A stretch of DNA of 64,000 bases from contig NZ_CP036266.1 in assembly GCF_007744075.1 (NCBI RefSeq), forward strand, positions 2,396,065 through 2,460,064. The letters run 5' to 3'. The notes beneath the pieces were generated by a model. That model was not told the DNA's origin. It ran no database searches and worked only from the letters and a program-made list of their open reading frames with translations. This document shows, piece by piece, positions 9,113-18,447 of this stretch; positions within the stretch are counted from its first letter, which is position 1; every line of letters begins with the position of its first letter. The position numbers were made by a program, and so were the translations under genes. Source of the DNA: Gimesia chilikensis. Lineage in GTDB: Bacteria; Planctomycetota; Planctomycetia; Planctomycetales; Planctomycetaceae.

Positions 9113-9856
9113 TCAGGAATCCGCCTCTGACGGTGCGATCATCGTTTTCAGTTCGCGCTTCAGTTCCGCCAGGCGGGCCAGCATCTCGCGGATCGTCTCC
9201 TGGTGATGTTCCAGGTTGGCCCGTCCCTCGCGAAGTGGATCTAAAACGATCGCTTCGTACTTGAGATACTCGGCACAGGCGTAAGGCACTGCCGCTGCGA
9301 TTTCTCGCGGGATCGTTACAACACCATTACAGTCGCCGTGCAGCAGATCACCGGGCTGGATGGTCAAGCCGCCGACCTCCACGGGAATACCGGTCTCTTC
9401 GAAGTGACAGTAACCGTGTCCACACATGATCCCGTGACTGAAACAGGGGAAGTCGAGTAGTCTGACATTATCGATATCCCGGGCGGCTCCCGACGTGATC
9501 AGACCGACGGCTCCAAAGGTTTTGTACGTCAGGCACATTCCGTCACCGAACGTGGCTCCCGCGGGGGGATCGTCCAGATCCTGGAAGACAACAACCGCCG
9601 GTCCAGGCAGTTCTGCGAACGAACTGATCAGCCGCGCAGACACGCCGGGATCGATGTCCGCTGCAGGCGGCGCGGAAGAGCGAAAGGTCGCAGTCGCCGC
9701 ATAACCGACCATGGGAGGCAACTCCGGAAAGCAGGCTGCGATCTCCCGTTGCATGTAACCCGCGGTCCGCGGTCGCACCTCAAACAGCTCAATCGCGTTG
9801 CAGATCGTCGGCGTATCAAACTGCTGTAACTCAGTCAGGTCAGGTAATGCAGACAT
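9113..9856 (-). CDS. RraA-family protein (HMG/CHA aldolase or demethylmenaquinone methyltransferase-like)
   Basis: 247 residues. The RraA fold signatures are present: GLITSGAARDIDNV carries the Arg-Asp pair of the active-site loop, and PGDLLHGDCNGVVTIP is the typical C-terminal 'GD-x-x-GD-x-x-GVV-x-IP' segment. Family members are class II pyruvate aldolases acting on 4-hydroxy-4-methyl-2-oxoglutarate and similar acids, or RNase E inhibitors; many in planctomycetes are uncharacterised. The divergent GntR/FadR-type regulator and nearby carbohydrate-type exported proteins favour a role in breakdown of a sugar acid or aromatic acid. The C-terminal extension of about 30 residues looks coiled. The specific substrate cannot be read from sequence. 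Confidence 0.85.
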   Translation of the reverse strand: MSALPDLTELQQFDTPTICNAIELFEVRPRTAGYMQREIAACFPELPPMVGYAATATFRSSAPPAADIDPGVSARLISSFAELPGPAVVVFQDLDDPPAGATFGDGMCLTYKTFGAVGLITSGAARDIDNVRLLDFPCFSHGIMCGHGYCHFEETGIPVEVGGLTIQPGDLLHGDCNGVVTIPREIAAAVPYACAEYLKYEAIVLDPLREGRANLEHHQETIREMLARLAELKRELKTMIAPSEADS

Positions 9857-9894
9857 CAGAGATTTCCCAAATAAGGTTTGACATCAGGAATTGA

Positions 9895-9971
9895 ATAGAT
9901 ACTATTTAATCAGAAAAAGACACGGTGTAAATCAATAATGTGACCAAATATGTTTAATAAGTAGTATCTAT
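9895..9971. promoter_or_regulatory. Paired inverted repeat in the rraA-like/gntR divergent promoter region
   Basis: A perfect 10-base inverted repeat, ATAGATACTA (9895-9904) and TAGTATCTAT (9962-9971), flanks an AT-rich 57-base centre. The match extends beyond the perfect core with one mismatch (ATAGATACTATTTA against ATAGATACTACTTA). The right arm covers the ATG of the GntR gene at 9970, and the left arm lies about 40 bases upstream of the RraA-like gene. This placement fits two operator half-regions for the GntR protein, giving autoregulation and joint control of the divergent gene. Confidence 0.5.
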
Positions 9972-10671
9972 GGCCGCCGAAACCAGTATTCAGTTGACCC
10001 AGTCTGACGAGCTTGCCGAGCGGATTCGGGCCCGTATTCAGGACGAACGGCTCACCGACGGGGCTTTTTTCATGACCGAAGCGGACCTCGCGGAAGAGTA
10101 TGACGTTTCGCGAACCGTTGCCCGGGAAGCCGTCAGTCGACTGGTGGCCATCGGTCTGCTCGAAGCCCGCAAACGGCTGGGGCTGATTGTCCGGCGTCCC
10201 GATCCGCTCCGTCTGCTGCAACTGGGGCTCCCCTCCTTATTCGACTCCGACCAGGATATCGCCGAACTGTCGATGCTGCGTTACGTGGTGGAAATGGGGG
10301 CCGTCGACCTGGCCATCCGCAACGGCAGCGACGAACAGTGCCAGCTGCTTTGTGAACTGGCTCAGGAAATGGAAACCGCCATTCGCAGTCACCGGCCCGA
10401 GAAGATTTCCGAACTGGATATCGCCTTTCACTCACTGCTGCTGCAGATGACATCGTCCACATTGATCGCCGGCATGCAGCGGGTGCTGGTCAACTTCTTC
10501 GATACGGCCTATCAGGATTACCAGTCCGACGCGGCGACCGGCGAACGGATGATCTGGGAGCACCAGGAACTCGCCGCCGCCATCCGTGATCGTGATTCGA
10601 ACCGGGCCCGCACCATGATGCAGATGCAGTCCCGCTTCTGGCTGGATCAGAAACCAACAGACTCAAAATAA
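9970..10671 (+). CDS. GntR-family transcriptional regulator, FadR subfamily (FCD domain)
   Basis: 233 residues. The N-terminal winged helix (about residues 12-78) contains the GntR pattern: LAERIRARIQDERLTDGAFFMTE, then LAEEYDVSRTVAREAVSRL as the recognition helix, then GLLEARKRLGLIVR as the wing. The C-terminal helical FCD ligand domain (about 95-225) includes the conserved 'E-L-D-I-A-F-H' metal/ligand segment (LDIAFHSLLL), and the final H/E-rich helix with HQELAAAIRDRD. FadR-type regulators respond to small organic acids. The gene is divergent from the RraA-like gene, with an inverted repeat between them. No Shine-Dalgarno is visible, so initiation may be leaderless or start slightly downstream. 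Confidence 0.92.
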   Translation: MAAETSIQLTQSDELAERIRARIQDERLTDGAFFMTEADLAEEYDVSRTVAREAVSRLVAIGLLEARKRLGLIVRRPDPLRLLQLGLPSLFDSDQDIAELSMLRYVVEMGAVDLAIRNGSDEQCQLLCELAQEMETAIRSHRPEKISELDIAFHSLLLQMTSSTLIAGMQRVLVNFFDTAYQDYQSDAATGERMIWEHQELAAAIRDRDSNRARTMMQMQSRFWLDQKPTDSK

Positions 10672-10702
10672 ATCATCCGCGCTCAAATCAGGAAGCAGCC
10701 TT

Positions 10703-12268
10703 ATGCAGGGGAAGTCAGACAACGCTCAAACACAGCCGTCAATCGGCACGCATCATGTCAGTCCTGAGAGCAGGGCAGGGACATGGTGTTATGCACTGTT
10801 CATGCTCTTGCTGTTTACAGGCACCAGTCTGGCCCGCGACATTCACGTTGACCCGGATAACGGAAATGATGCTGCCCAGGAAGGGCCGCTCAAAACAATC
10901 CGCCAGGCGATCCGCAACGCACAACCGGGCGACACGATTCATCTGCAGCCCAAAGTCTATCACGAATACGCCGGCTTTTACGGCAAGCGCGGAGAACCGG
11001 GCAAACCGATCACACTCGACGGGCACGGCGCCACGCTGGAAGGTTCCGACCCGCTCGACATTACTCAATGGAACGAAGTCAAACCTGACCTCTATCGTAG
11101 TGAGCAACTCCTGCCTGCGGTCAGTGATGCCATCCTGCAACGCTGGTTTTTCGTCTGGAACGGCAAGATGGTTCACATGGGCCGGACCTCCAAAGGACCC
11201 AGTCAGGAACTCAAACAGCCGGAGGAACTCAAAGCGGGAGAATGGACGTTTGTGAAAGCAGGGCCCGCCGATGAAAAGTCATCCCAGATCAAGGGGGCCT
11301 TTTATTTGAAAGTCTCTCCTGGTGCCCAGCTCAGCGAACAGCAGATAAGCGTTCCCGTCCGTTCCGCGGGAGTACAGTTTGGCGGTTCGAAAGACAACTA
11401 CAATGCGCACCTGGTAATTCGCAACCTGACCTGCACGCATCCCTATAACGATGGTTTCAATATCCACGGACATTGTGAAGACGTACTGTTCGAAAATATC
11501 CAGGCCATCGAATGCGGCGATGACGGCATCAGTGCTCACGAGACGGCCGAGTACAAAGTCGATGGCTTTGTTTCGATCGGAAATTCGACCGGCATCTGTG
11601 ACACGGGAGCCAGTCGGACCAGTTACAATCGGGTCTATATTCGCGACTGTCTCGGTTTTGATCTCTTTTTTCTCGATACGGGACGCTACGAATTGACCAA
11701 CGCGGTCGTGCTTTCTTCCGCTGTCCGCACGCTGATGCTCACCGGTCGTGCGGAAGAGACTGAACCCTGCACGCTCACGATGAAGAATGTCTTTATCCGG
11801 CGGGTCAGGGGAAAGAACGAAGTCCGTGTCTCCCGCAATTCGATTCTGGATGCCAGTCATGTCACGCTGATGGGACTCAACTTTCAGGCGACCGGCGGCG
11901 AAGTCCGTCTGTTCGATTCCCTGATTGCCGGCGCGACGGCTCGACAGATCGAGGAAGCGGAGTACGAATATCTGAATGTCTCCCGTTCTGCCGATCCCCT
12001 GACAACAGAGATGTCGATCTGGAAAGACGTCAAATGGACGGGCGACCGCAACCGCTATCAATTGCAGAGTCTGCGCCTGGATCGTACCTTTTTCGCTCCC
12101 CAGGACTTCGCCACATTCCAGCAGCAGATCGGCCAGGAACAGGAGTCCCAGTGGTTGTCCGACGTCTCCCGCGTTACCGGCTGTGGTGCCGACCTGTCGA
12201 AACTGAAACAGACCGTGATCCCCGAACGTGAACTGAAATCTCCGCGAATCCAGTCACTCCTCCCCTGA
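10703..12268 (+). CDS. Exported right-handed beta-helix (pectin-lyase-fold) protein
   Basis: 521 residues, with AGGAAG ahead of the ATG. A hydrophobic signal segment lies at about residues 28-46 (ALFMLLLFTGTSLA). It is followed by the classic start of polysaccharide-lyase-fold proteins, DIHVDPDNGNDAAQEGPLKTI, then IRNAQPGDTIHLQP. The middle of the protein shows repeated beta-helix coils with phrases such as GFNIHGHCEDVLFENIQAIE and CGDDGISAHETAEYKVDG. Such proteins bind or cleave uronic-acid polysaccharides, but the catalytic residues cannot be assigned here. It lies 31 bases after the GntR gene and directly abuts the next gene, suggesting a shared transcript aimed at an extracellular polysaccharide. 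Confidence 0.85.
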   Translation: MQGKSDNAQTQPSIGTHHVSPESRAGTWCYALFMLLLFTGTSLARDIHVDPDNGNDAAQEGPLKTIRQAIRNAQPGDTIHLQPKVYHEYAGFYGKRGEPGKPITLDGHGATLEGSDPLDITQWNEVKPDLYRSEQLLPAVSDAILQRWFFVWNGKMVHMGRTSKGPSQELKQPEELKAGEWTFVKAGPADEKSSQIKGAFYLKVSPGAQLSEQQISVPVRSAGVQFGGSKDNYNAHLVIRNLTCTHPYNDGFNIHGHCEDVLFENIQAIECGDDGISAHETAEYKVDGFVSIGNSTGICDTGASRTSYNRVYIRDCLGFDLFFLDTGRYELTNAVVLSSAVRTLMLTGRAEETEPCTLTMKNVFIRRVRGKNEVRVSRNSILDASHVTLMGLNFQATGGEVRLFDSLIAGATARQIEEAEYEYLNVSRSADPLTTEMSIWKDVKWTGDRNRYQLQSLRLDRTFFAPQDFATFQQQIGQEQESQWLSDVSRVTGCGADLSKLKQTVIPERELKSPRIQSLLP

Positions 12269-12297
12269 TGAATGTCCTTGAACACGAAAGAACCAGC

Positions 12298-13926
12298 ATG
12301 CACGCCCCTCATTCCCGTCAACTGTCAGGACTCCTCGCCTGCTCCCTGATCCTGGTCTGTATTGTTACTCTGAATGGACAGCTCGCGGCACAAACGCCGG
12401 GTCTGGTCTCTGTCGACCGGGGACCGGCTGTTGAAGAAGCGGTCTTTTTCTCATTCGATGACCACGCGATTCCCTGGCGTCACAATCTGGCACTGACGCC
12501 GCAGACGGCAAAAAAACATCCCGCCAATCCGGTGCTCCGCCGGGGACCGGAAGGCGCCCCCGATCACGGACATGCGATTCTGTATGGCAGTGTGCTGTAT
12601 CTGGATGGGAAGTTCCGCATGTGGTACCTGGGCATGTTCGAGACCGCGATTAAAAGCGGCCAGGCGCCCGGCTGGTGGCGGCCCATGTGTTACGCTGAGA
12701 GTGACGATGGCATTCACTGGACCAAACCGAAACTGAACCTGGTCGAATTCAACGGTAACAAACAGAACAACATCTGCCTGATCAAGTCGCAGGTCCCCTC
12801 GCTGGCCAAGGTCAATGATTTTCTGACGGTCCTGTATGACGCCAACGATCCCGATCCTCAGCGGCGTTATAAGTGTGCCTACATCGCGCATCCCCCGTTC
12901 GCCGACGTACGCGGCGGACGCAGTCAGATCGGTCCGGATGAACGTCGCTGGGGGGCCTTCATCTGCGCGACCAGTGCAGACGGCCTGACCTGGAATGTTG
13001 TCGGAGACCGGCCGATGAATGCGGGAGGCGAACGTTTTGAAGTTTCCAGTCTCTACCGATACGGCAACTTCTATTATGCCAGCGGTCAGTTGATTTCCCC
13101 CTGGACCTGGCGGATGGATGGTTCGAAAATTGGTCGCGTGATGCTCACTTACCGTTCGCCCGACTTCGAGCACTGGTCCGGTGCGAAAGCACTCTCATTT
13201 GCCCGCCCGGGACAACTGACGGCCACACCCGTACCCGGTCAACAGACCCACATGGGGGCTGGGATCTGGAATCGCGGCAACGTGCTGGTCGGCCTGTACG
13301 GCATGTGGCAGGATGCGCCTGAGAAACCCAAGGATGGCCGCTACTGGAATACCGGCGTCAGTGTCGATCTGGGGCTGATCGTCAGTGACGATGGCGTCCA
13401 TTTCCGCGAACCGGTGCCCGATCATCCGGTTATCGCCCGAGGGCAAAAAGGGGAGTGGGATGATATCGCCCTCCTGCAGGGACACGCGTTCGTCAACAAG
13501 GGGGACCAGACCATGATCTGGTATTCTCACTGGGACACCGGCGGTAAGCTCAAGAACATGGAGATCGGTCTGGCCACCCTCCGCCGAGACGGCTTTGGTT
13601 ATCTCTCCCGCAAACTCGAAAAGAACGCCGCCCACTTTGTGACCGCTCCTTTTACAACCGAGGGAAAGCTACAACTCTCCGTGAACCTGGAAGGGGTCAG
13701 CCAGGACAGGCCGCTGACCGTCGAGCTGCTGGATGAATTCGATCGACCGCTGCCCGGATACTCGGGAGATCAGGCAGCCCAGGTGACACAACCCGGCACA
13801 CGGACGCCCGTCGTCTTTCCAGGTCAGCAGAACAGCACACTGCCCGCAGGGAAACCGCTGGGGTTACGCGTCACATTCCCGGATTCCGAGGAAGTCAAAG
13901 TCTACGCCCTGTATGTGGGGCAATAA
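12298..13926 (+). CDS. Exported five-bladed beta-propeller protein, GH32/GH43-like
   Basis: About 542 residues from the ATG at 12298; an in-frame ATG at 12268 overlaps the previous stop but would place ten polar residues before the signal peptide. Residues 1 to about 32 form a signal peptide ending near GQLAAQ. The body has repeated propeller blades typical of GH32/GH43-like proteins: 'YLDGKFRMWYLGMF', 'CYAESDDGIHWTKPKLNL', 'SADGLTWNVVGDRPM' and 'VSDDGVHFREPVPDHP'. These 'S-x-D-G-x-x-W' motifs are typical. A C-terminal beta-sandwich follows. Proteins of this type in planctomycetes are usually unassigned glycosidases; the substrate is unknown. It is transcribed with the beta-helix gene. Confidence 0.8.
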   Translation: MHAPHSRQLSGLLACSLILVCIVTLNGQLAAQTPGLVSVDRGPAVEEAVFFSFDDHAIPWRHNLALTPQTAKKHPANPVLRRGPEGAPDHGHAILYGSVLYLDGKFRMWYLGMFETAIKSGQAPGWWRPMCYAESDDGIHWTKPKLNLVEFNGNKQNNICLIKSQVPSLAKVNDFLTVLYDANDPDPQRRYKCAYIAHPPFADVRGGRSQIGPDERRWGAFICATSADGLTWNVVGDRPMNAGGERFEVSSLYRYGNFYYASGQLISPWTWRMDGSKIGRVMLTYRSPDFEHWSGAKALSFARPGQLTATPVPGQQTHMGAGIWNRGNVLVGLYGMWQDAPEKPKDGRYWNTGVSVDLGLIVSDDGVHFREPVPDHPVIARGQKGEWDDIALLQGHAFVNKGDQTMIWYSHWDTGGKLKNMEIGLATLRRDGFGYLSRKLEKNAAHFVTAPFTTEGKLQLSVNLEGVSQDRPLTVELLDEFDRPLPGYSGDQAAQVTQPGTRTPVVFPGQQNSTLPAGKPLGLRVTFPDSEEVKVYALYVGQ

Positions 13927-13995
13927 GGGAGTCATGGCTTCACCGCTCTCACTGGAAAAGCCTGTTCCTCTGTTGAGCGGAAACCTGAATCCAAT

Positions 13996-14025
13996 TTGCG
14001 GGCGCCCCCGGGTCTATGATATAAT
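13996..14025 (+). promoter_or_regulatory. Candidate sigma-70-type promoter upstream of the cytochrome gene
   Basis: TTGCGG (13996-14001) and TATAAT (14020-14025) are separated by 18 bases and lie about 50 bases before the chosen start of the DUF1549/DUF1553 gene. The -10 element is a perfect consensus match; the -35 is weaker. Confidence 0.4.
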
Positions 14026-14073
14026 CAAGCTTTGATTCATAGACGAATTTCCCACCTGCAGCAGGCTCGCCCG

Positions 14074-16494
14074 ATGAAATTACGTTTTGTTCTTCCCCTG
14101 GTAGTCGTGTTCCAGATCACGATGGCCTCCGCCGTTCAGGCAAAGCCCATCGATTTTGCACATGATGTGGTACCGATTCTGAAACAGCATTGCGTCGCCT
14201 GTCATGGGGGCCGCGAAGCGAAGGGCTCGTTTTCACTGAATACCCGCACGCTCTGGATGGAGTCCGGCTTTGTCGATGTGAAAGACCCCGCCGCGTCCTA
14301 TCTGCTGGAACTGGTCACCTCCCAGGATCCGGAAATGCAGATGCCTCCCAAAGGGAAACCGCGTCTTTCAGCGAAAGAAGTTGCGACGCTCAAACAGTGG
14401 ATCAGCGAAGATCTGCCCTGGGAAGCCGGTTTCACATTCGGGAAAAAGGCATACGAGCCTCCACTCAAACCGCGGCGTCCTGAGCTCCCAGCCGCCGTCG
14501 ATAATCGCACGCATCCCATCGATCGCCTGATCGATCACTACCTGGCCGAACACCAGCTGCCCCGGCCCGGTCCGATCGACGATGCGACCTTTCTGAGACG
14601 CGTTCGTCTCGACCTGACGGGCCTGCTCCCTACGCCGGAAGAGTTAAATGCGTTTCTGGAAGATCCGTCCTCCGATAAACGGACACGCAAAATTCAGGAA
14701 CTGCTCGCCGATGACACCGCTTACGCCGATCACTGGCTGTCGTTCTTCAACGACCTGCTTCGTAACGATTACAGCGGAACCGGTTTCATCACCGGGGGCC
14801 GCAAACAGGTTTCCGCCTGGCTGTATGAATCGCTGCTCTATAACAAGCCCTTCGACCAGTTGACACGCGAACTGATCGCGCCGCCCACCGATGCCAGCCG
14901 CGGGTTCATCGATGGCATCAAGTGGCGAGGCAATGTCTCAGCCGGACAGACTGTCGAGATTCAGTTCGCCCAGAGCCTGGGGCAGGCCTTTCTGGGGATT
15001 AACCTCAAGTGTGCCTCCTGTCACGACAGTTTCATCGATCGCTGGACGCTGGAAGAATCGTACGGGCTGGCCGCCATTTACTCGGAACGTGCACTGGAAA
15101 TCCATCGCTGTGACAAACCGATCGGCAAGACAGCGAAAGCCAGCTGGCTCTTTCCGGAGTTGGGGACCATCGATGCAGGCGCTTCCCGCGCAGCACGTCT
15201 GCAGCAGCTGGCCCAGTTGATGACCCATCCGGACAACGGGCGGTTTACCCGCACAATTGCGAATCGGCTCTGGCATCGTCTGCAGGGCAGGGGGATCGTG
15301 CATCCGCTCGACGCCATGCAGACCAAACCCTGGAACGAAGACCTGCTGGATTATCTGGCCGTTTACCTGAGCGACAACAAGTACGACCTCAAAAAAGTCC
15401 TGGAACTGATCGCGACCTCCGAGGCGTACCAGTCGCAGGTGGAAATTGTCGAAGGCGGAGAAGACGCCGATTACCTGTATCGCGGTCCCCGCTCGCGTCG
15501 TCTGACGGCAGAGCAGTTTCTGGATGGCGTCTGGCAGATCACGGGTACCGCTCCGGCCAAGTTCGATGCCCCCATTTTCCGCACGCGGATTGAACCGGAT
15601 CAGAAGCAGGATTTTGACCTCAAAGCCAAATGGATCTGGGGCGATTCCGCGAAGCAAGTGCCCCCCGCGGATGAGACGATTGTGGTCCGCAAAATCATCG
15701 AGCTGCCCGCTGCAGTCAAACGGGGAGGCGCGGTTCTGACCTGCGACAATTCGCACGTCCTGTTTATCAATCGCAGGGAAGTCGACAAAGGTGACAACTG
15801 GGCCCAGGTTCGCACGCTCCCCCTGCATACTTTATTAAAACCGGGCAAGAATGAAATCACAGCCATCGTACATAACGGGGGAGGGGCTCCCAATCCGGCA
15901 GGCTTCTTCTTTGACGCACGACTGGAACTCGAGAACGGGGAACAGCGCGAAATCTCTTCTGACGCTTCGTGGGAGTGGAATCCGAACGCACCTGCGACGA
16001 AGGAAGGTCGCCTGGGAGGCATTTCCGGAAAGTGGGCTCCCGTCACCATCGTCAAGCCGGTCGGCAGCTGGACGAACGCAGTCGACTCGCAGGCCCGCAG
16101 TCTGCTGGCAGTCGCCGCGGAAGGCAAACAACCGATGGTCCGGGCTTCCTTGCTCAAAAATACCGCGTTGATGAAATCACTGGGACGGCCGATGCGGGAG
16201 CAGATTGTTTCGATGCGACCTGGCCAGCTGACGACGCTGGAAGCCATCGATCTTTCCAATGAAGCGACCCTGGCCCAGGCGTTTGCCCAGGGGGCACAGC
16301 GTCTGATCACACAGACCGACGGCGATCCCCAGCGGCTGACCGAGCATCTGTACCAGTTCGCGCTTTCCCGCAAACCGACGACCGCCGAGACCGAAATCAT
16401 CACACAGATCCTGGGCGAACAACCCCAGCCGGCCCAGGTCGAGGACCTGCTCTGGTCGGTCTGTATGCTGCCCGAGTTTTTCCTGATCCGTTGA
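14074..16494 (+). CDS. Planctomycete cytochrome c / DUF1549-DUF1553 protein
   Basis: About 806 residues from ATG 14074. A TTG start at 14032 is also possible but would add 14 polar residues before the signal peptide MKLRFVLPLVVVFQITM. Domains in order: a planctomycete cytochrome c-like domain with the haem motif CVACH and downstream Met (QMPPKGKPRL); a DUF1549 region with a second CASCH motif; and DUF1553 in the C-terminal half with the typical 'TRTIANRLWHRLQGRGIVHPLD'-type segment. A beta-sandwich insert (for example NEITAIVHNGGGAPNPAG) interrupts DUF1553. These proteins are exported and abundant in planctomycetes, and are nearly always paired with a DUF1501 protein as here. A role in extracellular polymer breakdown or electron transfer is suspected but unproven. 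Confidence 0.92.
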   Translation: MKLRFVLPLVVVFQITMASAVQAKPIDFAHDVVPILKQHCVACHGGREAKGSFSLNTRTLWMESGFVDVKDPAASYLLELVTSQDPEMQMPPKGKPRLSAKEVATLKQWISEDLPWEAGFTFGKKAYEPPLKPRRPELPAAVDNRTHPIDRLIDHYLAEHQLPRPGPIDDATFLRRVRLDLTGLLPTPEELNAFLEDPSSDKRTRKIQELLADDTAYADHWLSFFNDLLRNDYSGTGFITGGRKQVSAWLYESLLYNKPFDQLTRELIAPPTDASRGFIDGIKWRGNVSAGQTVEIQFAQSLGQAFLGINLKCASCHDSFIDRWTLEESYGLAAIYSERALEIHRCDKPIGKTAKASWLFPELGTIDAGASRAARLQQLAQLMTHPDNGRFTRTIANRLWHRLQGRGIVHPLDAMQTKPWNEDLLDYLAVYLSDNKYDLKKVLELIATSEAYQSQVEIVEGGEDADYLYRGPRSRRLTAEQFLDGVWQITGTAPAKFDAPIFRTRIEPDQKQDFDLKAKWIWGDSAKQVPPADETIVVRKIIELPAAVKRGGAVLTCDNSHVLFINRREVDKGDNWAQVRTLPLHTLLKPGKNEITAIVHNGGGAPNPAGFFFDARLELENGEQREISSDASWEWNPNAPATKEGRLGGISGKWAPVTIVKPVGSWTNAVDSQARSLLAVAAEGKQPMVRASLLKNTALMKSLGRPMREQIVSMRPGQLTTLEAIDLSNEATLAQAFAQGAQRLITQTDGDPQRLTEHLYQFALSRKPTTAETEIITQILGEQPQPAQVEDLLWSVCMLPEFFLIR

Positions 16495-16554
16495 CGACTG
16501 TTATAATACCTGTATTACGCGTCTTTAATGCACCTCTCACAGTGAGAACGACCG

Positions 16555-18012
16555 ATGACATTTGAAATCGATCCCACCGCACCCGAACAGATTGTCCGCC
16601 GCGATTTCCTCAAGCATCTGAGTGCCGCCGGCGCTGCGGCACTGATGTCGGGGACGCCACGTCTGCTCTCCGCGAATGAAACAGAGCCGGTCAAACAACC
16701 CGAGGCTACTGCAGACAGTTGCATTCTGCTCTGGATGGGAGGCGGGATGGCGGCACCGGATACTTTCGATCCCAAACGCTATCTGCCGTTCAAAAAAGGG
16801 CTCAAAGTCGCCGATATGCTGAGCACCTTCCCGGCAATCCACACTGCCGTCGATGGACTGGAAATCTGTGAGGGACTGGAAGGCATCGCTTCGGTGATGG
16901 ACCGTGCGACGCTGATCCGCTCGGCCGTACAACCCGACCTGGGCAGCATCCTGCATTCGCGACATCAGTATCACTGGCACACCGGTTATGTTCCTCCACA
17001 GACCGTCGCCGCTCCGCATTTAGGCGCCTGGATGGCCCGGGTGATCGGCCCCCGTAATCCTGTGATGCCGGCCTTCATCAATGTAGGCCAGCGACTCGAA
17101 GGCGTCGGGGAGAGCGAAGAGCTCAAAGCCTTCACCACGGCCGGATTTTTCGGCAGCGAGTTTGGACCGCTCAACCTGCCTTATCCCGAGGAAGCCGCCA
17201 AGTCGGTGCGCCCGCCTCAGGGAATGACGGGGCAACGGTTCGTCAACCGAAACAAGCTTTATCGGAAGCTCATCGATCAGAGCCCGCAGCGGGAACTGAT
17301 GAGCGACTATCATCAGGAATCGATGCTGCGGTCGATGGACAAGGCGTATCGCCTGCTCAGTTCCAAAGAACGCGATGCCTTCGACATCACGCTGGAAAAG
17401 GAAGACGTCCGCCAGAAGTACGGCGACAGTCGCTTCGGTCGCGGCTGTCTGCTGGCCCGACGCCTGGTGGAATCGGGAGCCCGGTTTGTCGAAGTCACCA
17501 CCGAGTACGTTCCCTTCCTGCACTGGGACACACACGCCGACGGTCATACCACGATGGACCGCATGCACAAGGAAATCGACCCGCCGATCACGCAACTGAT
17601 TCTCGATCTCGAAGCACGGGGACTGCTGGACCGAACCCTGGTGATTATCGCTTCAGAATTCAGCCGCGATGCACTGATCGAAGGTCAGCCCGGCTCCAAC
17701 GCCCGGGACCAGGCCCGCGAGAAGGTCGATGAAATCTCCGAGATGAAGCACTTTGGTCTGCATCGTCATTTCACTGGAGGTACCAGCGTTGTGATGTTTG
17801 GCGGTGGAATGAAACGCGGCTTTGTCTACGGCAAAACAGCAGACGAACGCCCTTTGATGGCGATTGAAAATCCGGTCTCCATCGAAGATCTACACGCTAC
17901 TATTATGACTGTCATGGGCATCAGCCCCAAAACCGGCTTCGACATTGAAGGCCGTCCGTTCTATGTTACCAAAGACGCCAAGGGACAGGCGGTACAGGAA
18001 CTCTTTGCGTAA
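16555..18012 (+). CDS. DUF1501 family protein, Tat-type signal
   Basis: 485 residues. The N-terminus has a twin-arginine-like signal, VRRDFLKHLSAAGAAALMSG, at residues 12-31. The body belongs to the sulfatase/alkaline-phosphatase-like DUF1501 family: 'CILLWMGGGMAAPDTFDPK', 'HSRHQYHWHTGY', 'VTTEYVPFLHWDTHADGH', and 'TLVIIASEFSRDA'. The paired DUF1549/DUF1553 gene lies 60 bases upstream. The usual DUF1501 length is 420-490 residues, so the protein is full length. Metal-binding residues of phosphatase-like families are partly recognisable, but no substrate is known. Confidence 0.93.
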   Translation: MTFEIDPTAPEQIVRRDFLKHLSAAGAAALMSGTPRLLSANETEPVKQPEATADSCILLWMGGGMAAPDTFDPKRYLPFKKGLKVADMLSTFPAIHTAVDGLEICEGLEGIASVMDRATLIRSAVQPDLGSILHSRHQYHWHTGYVPPQTVAAPHLGAWMARVIGPRNPVMPAFINVGQRLEGVGESEELKAFTTAGFFGSEFGPLNLPYPEEAAKSVRPPQGMTGQRFVNRNKLYRKLIDQSPQRELMSDYHQESMLRSMDKAYRLLSSKERDAFDITLEKEDVRQKYGDSRFGRGCLLARRLVESGARFVEVTTEYVPFLHWDTHADGHTTMDRMHKEIDPPITQLILDLEARGLLDRTLVIIASEFSRDALIEGQPGSNARDQAREKVDEISEMKHFGLHRHFTGGTSVVMFGGGMKRGFVYGKTADERPLMAIENPVSIEDLHATIMTVMGISPKTGFDIEGRPFYVTKDAKGQAVQELFA

Positions 18013-18051
18013 ACCAGAGTCTGTTTGCTTGAATGACAGTTCTGCAAGCCT

Positions 18052-18447
18052 CTAGTCCAGCGCCACCAGGTTCAGCAGGTCCCCGATCGATTTGTGTTTT
18101 TCGATCGGGTGCCGTAACGCCTGATCCGTGAGTACCTGGTAATGGTTCTGACGTCCGATTTTCTCTCGCTGCAGAAACCCCTCTTCTTCCAGGTCCTGGA
18201 TAATCCGCTGCACTGCACGCTCGGTAATTCCCACTTCGAGGGCCACCTCTCGCAGCACAATCGTGGGATTCCGGTGCAGGACGATCAGTACATGCGCGTG
18301 GTTCGTCAGGAACGTCCAGCGATGTCCCGATTCAGAGCCCGTCTTTCGGGATGAGGCAGAGTCGATCGCAGAATCCGCTGCTGCTTTCCCCGTCTCCTTC
18401 GGAGTTTCCGTTCTACGTGACTGACGTTTACTAGACGCTTTACCCAT
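18052..18447 (-). CDS. Small winged-helix transcriptional regulator, divergent from dabBA
   Basis: 131 residues. The first 40 are a basic, Ser/Ala-rich tail. A winged helix-turn-helix follows (about residues 42-105): '[20 protein letters not shown]', then [21 protein letters not shown] as the recognition helix, and a wing ending [13 protein letters not shown]. This is the MarR/ArsR-like DNA-binding architecture without an obvious metal site or large effector domain. It is divergent from dabB-dabA with a 312-base gap holding repeated TGCCAGA sites. The likely role is control of inorganic-carbon uptake or itself. The last bases follow closely on the convergent DUF1501 gene. Confidence 0.85.
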   Translation of the reverse strand: MGKASSKRQSRRTETPKETGKAAADSAIDSASSRKTGSESGHRWTFLTNHAHVLIVLHRNPTIVLREVALEVGITERAVQRIIQDLEEEGFLQREKIGRQNHYQVLTDQALRHPIEKHKSIGDLLNLVALD

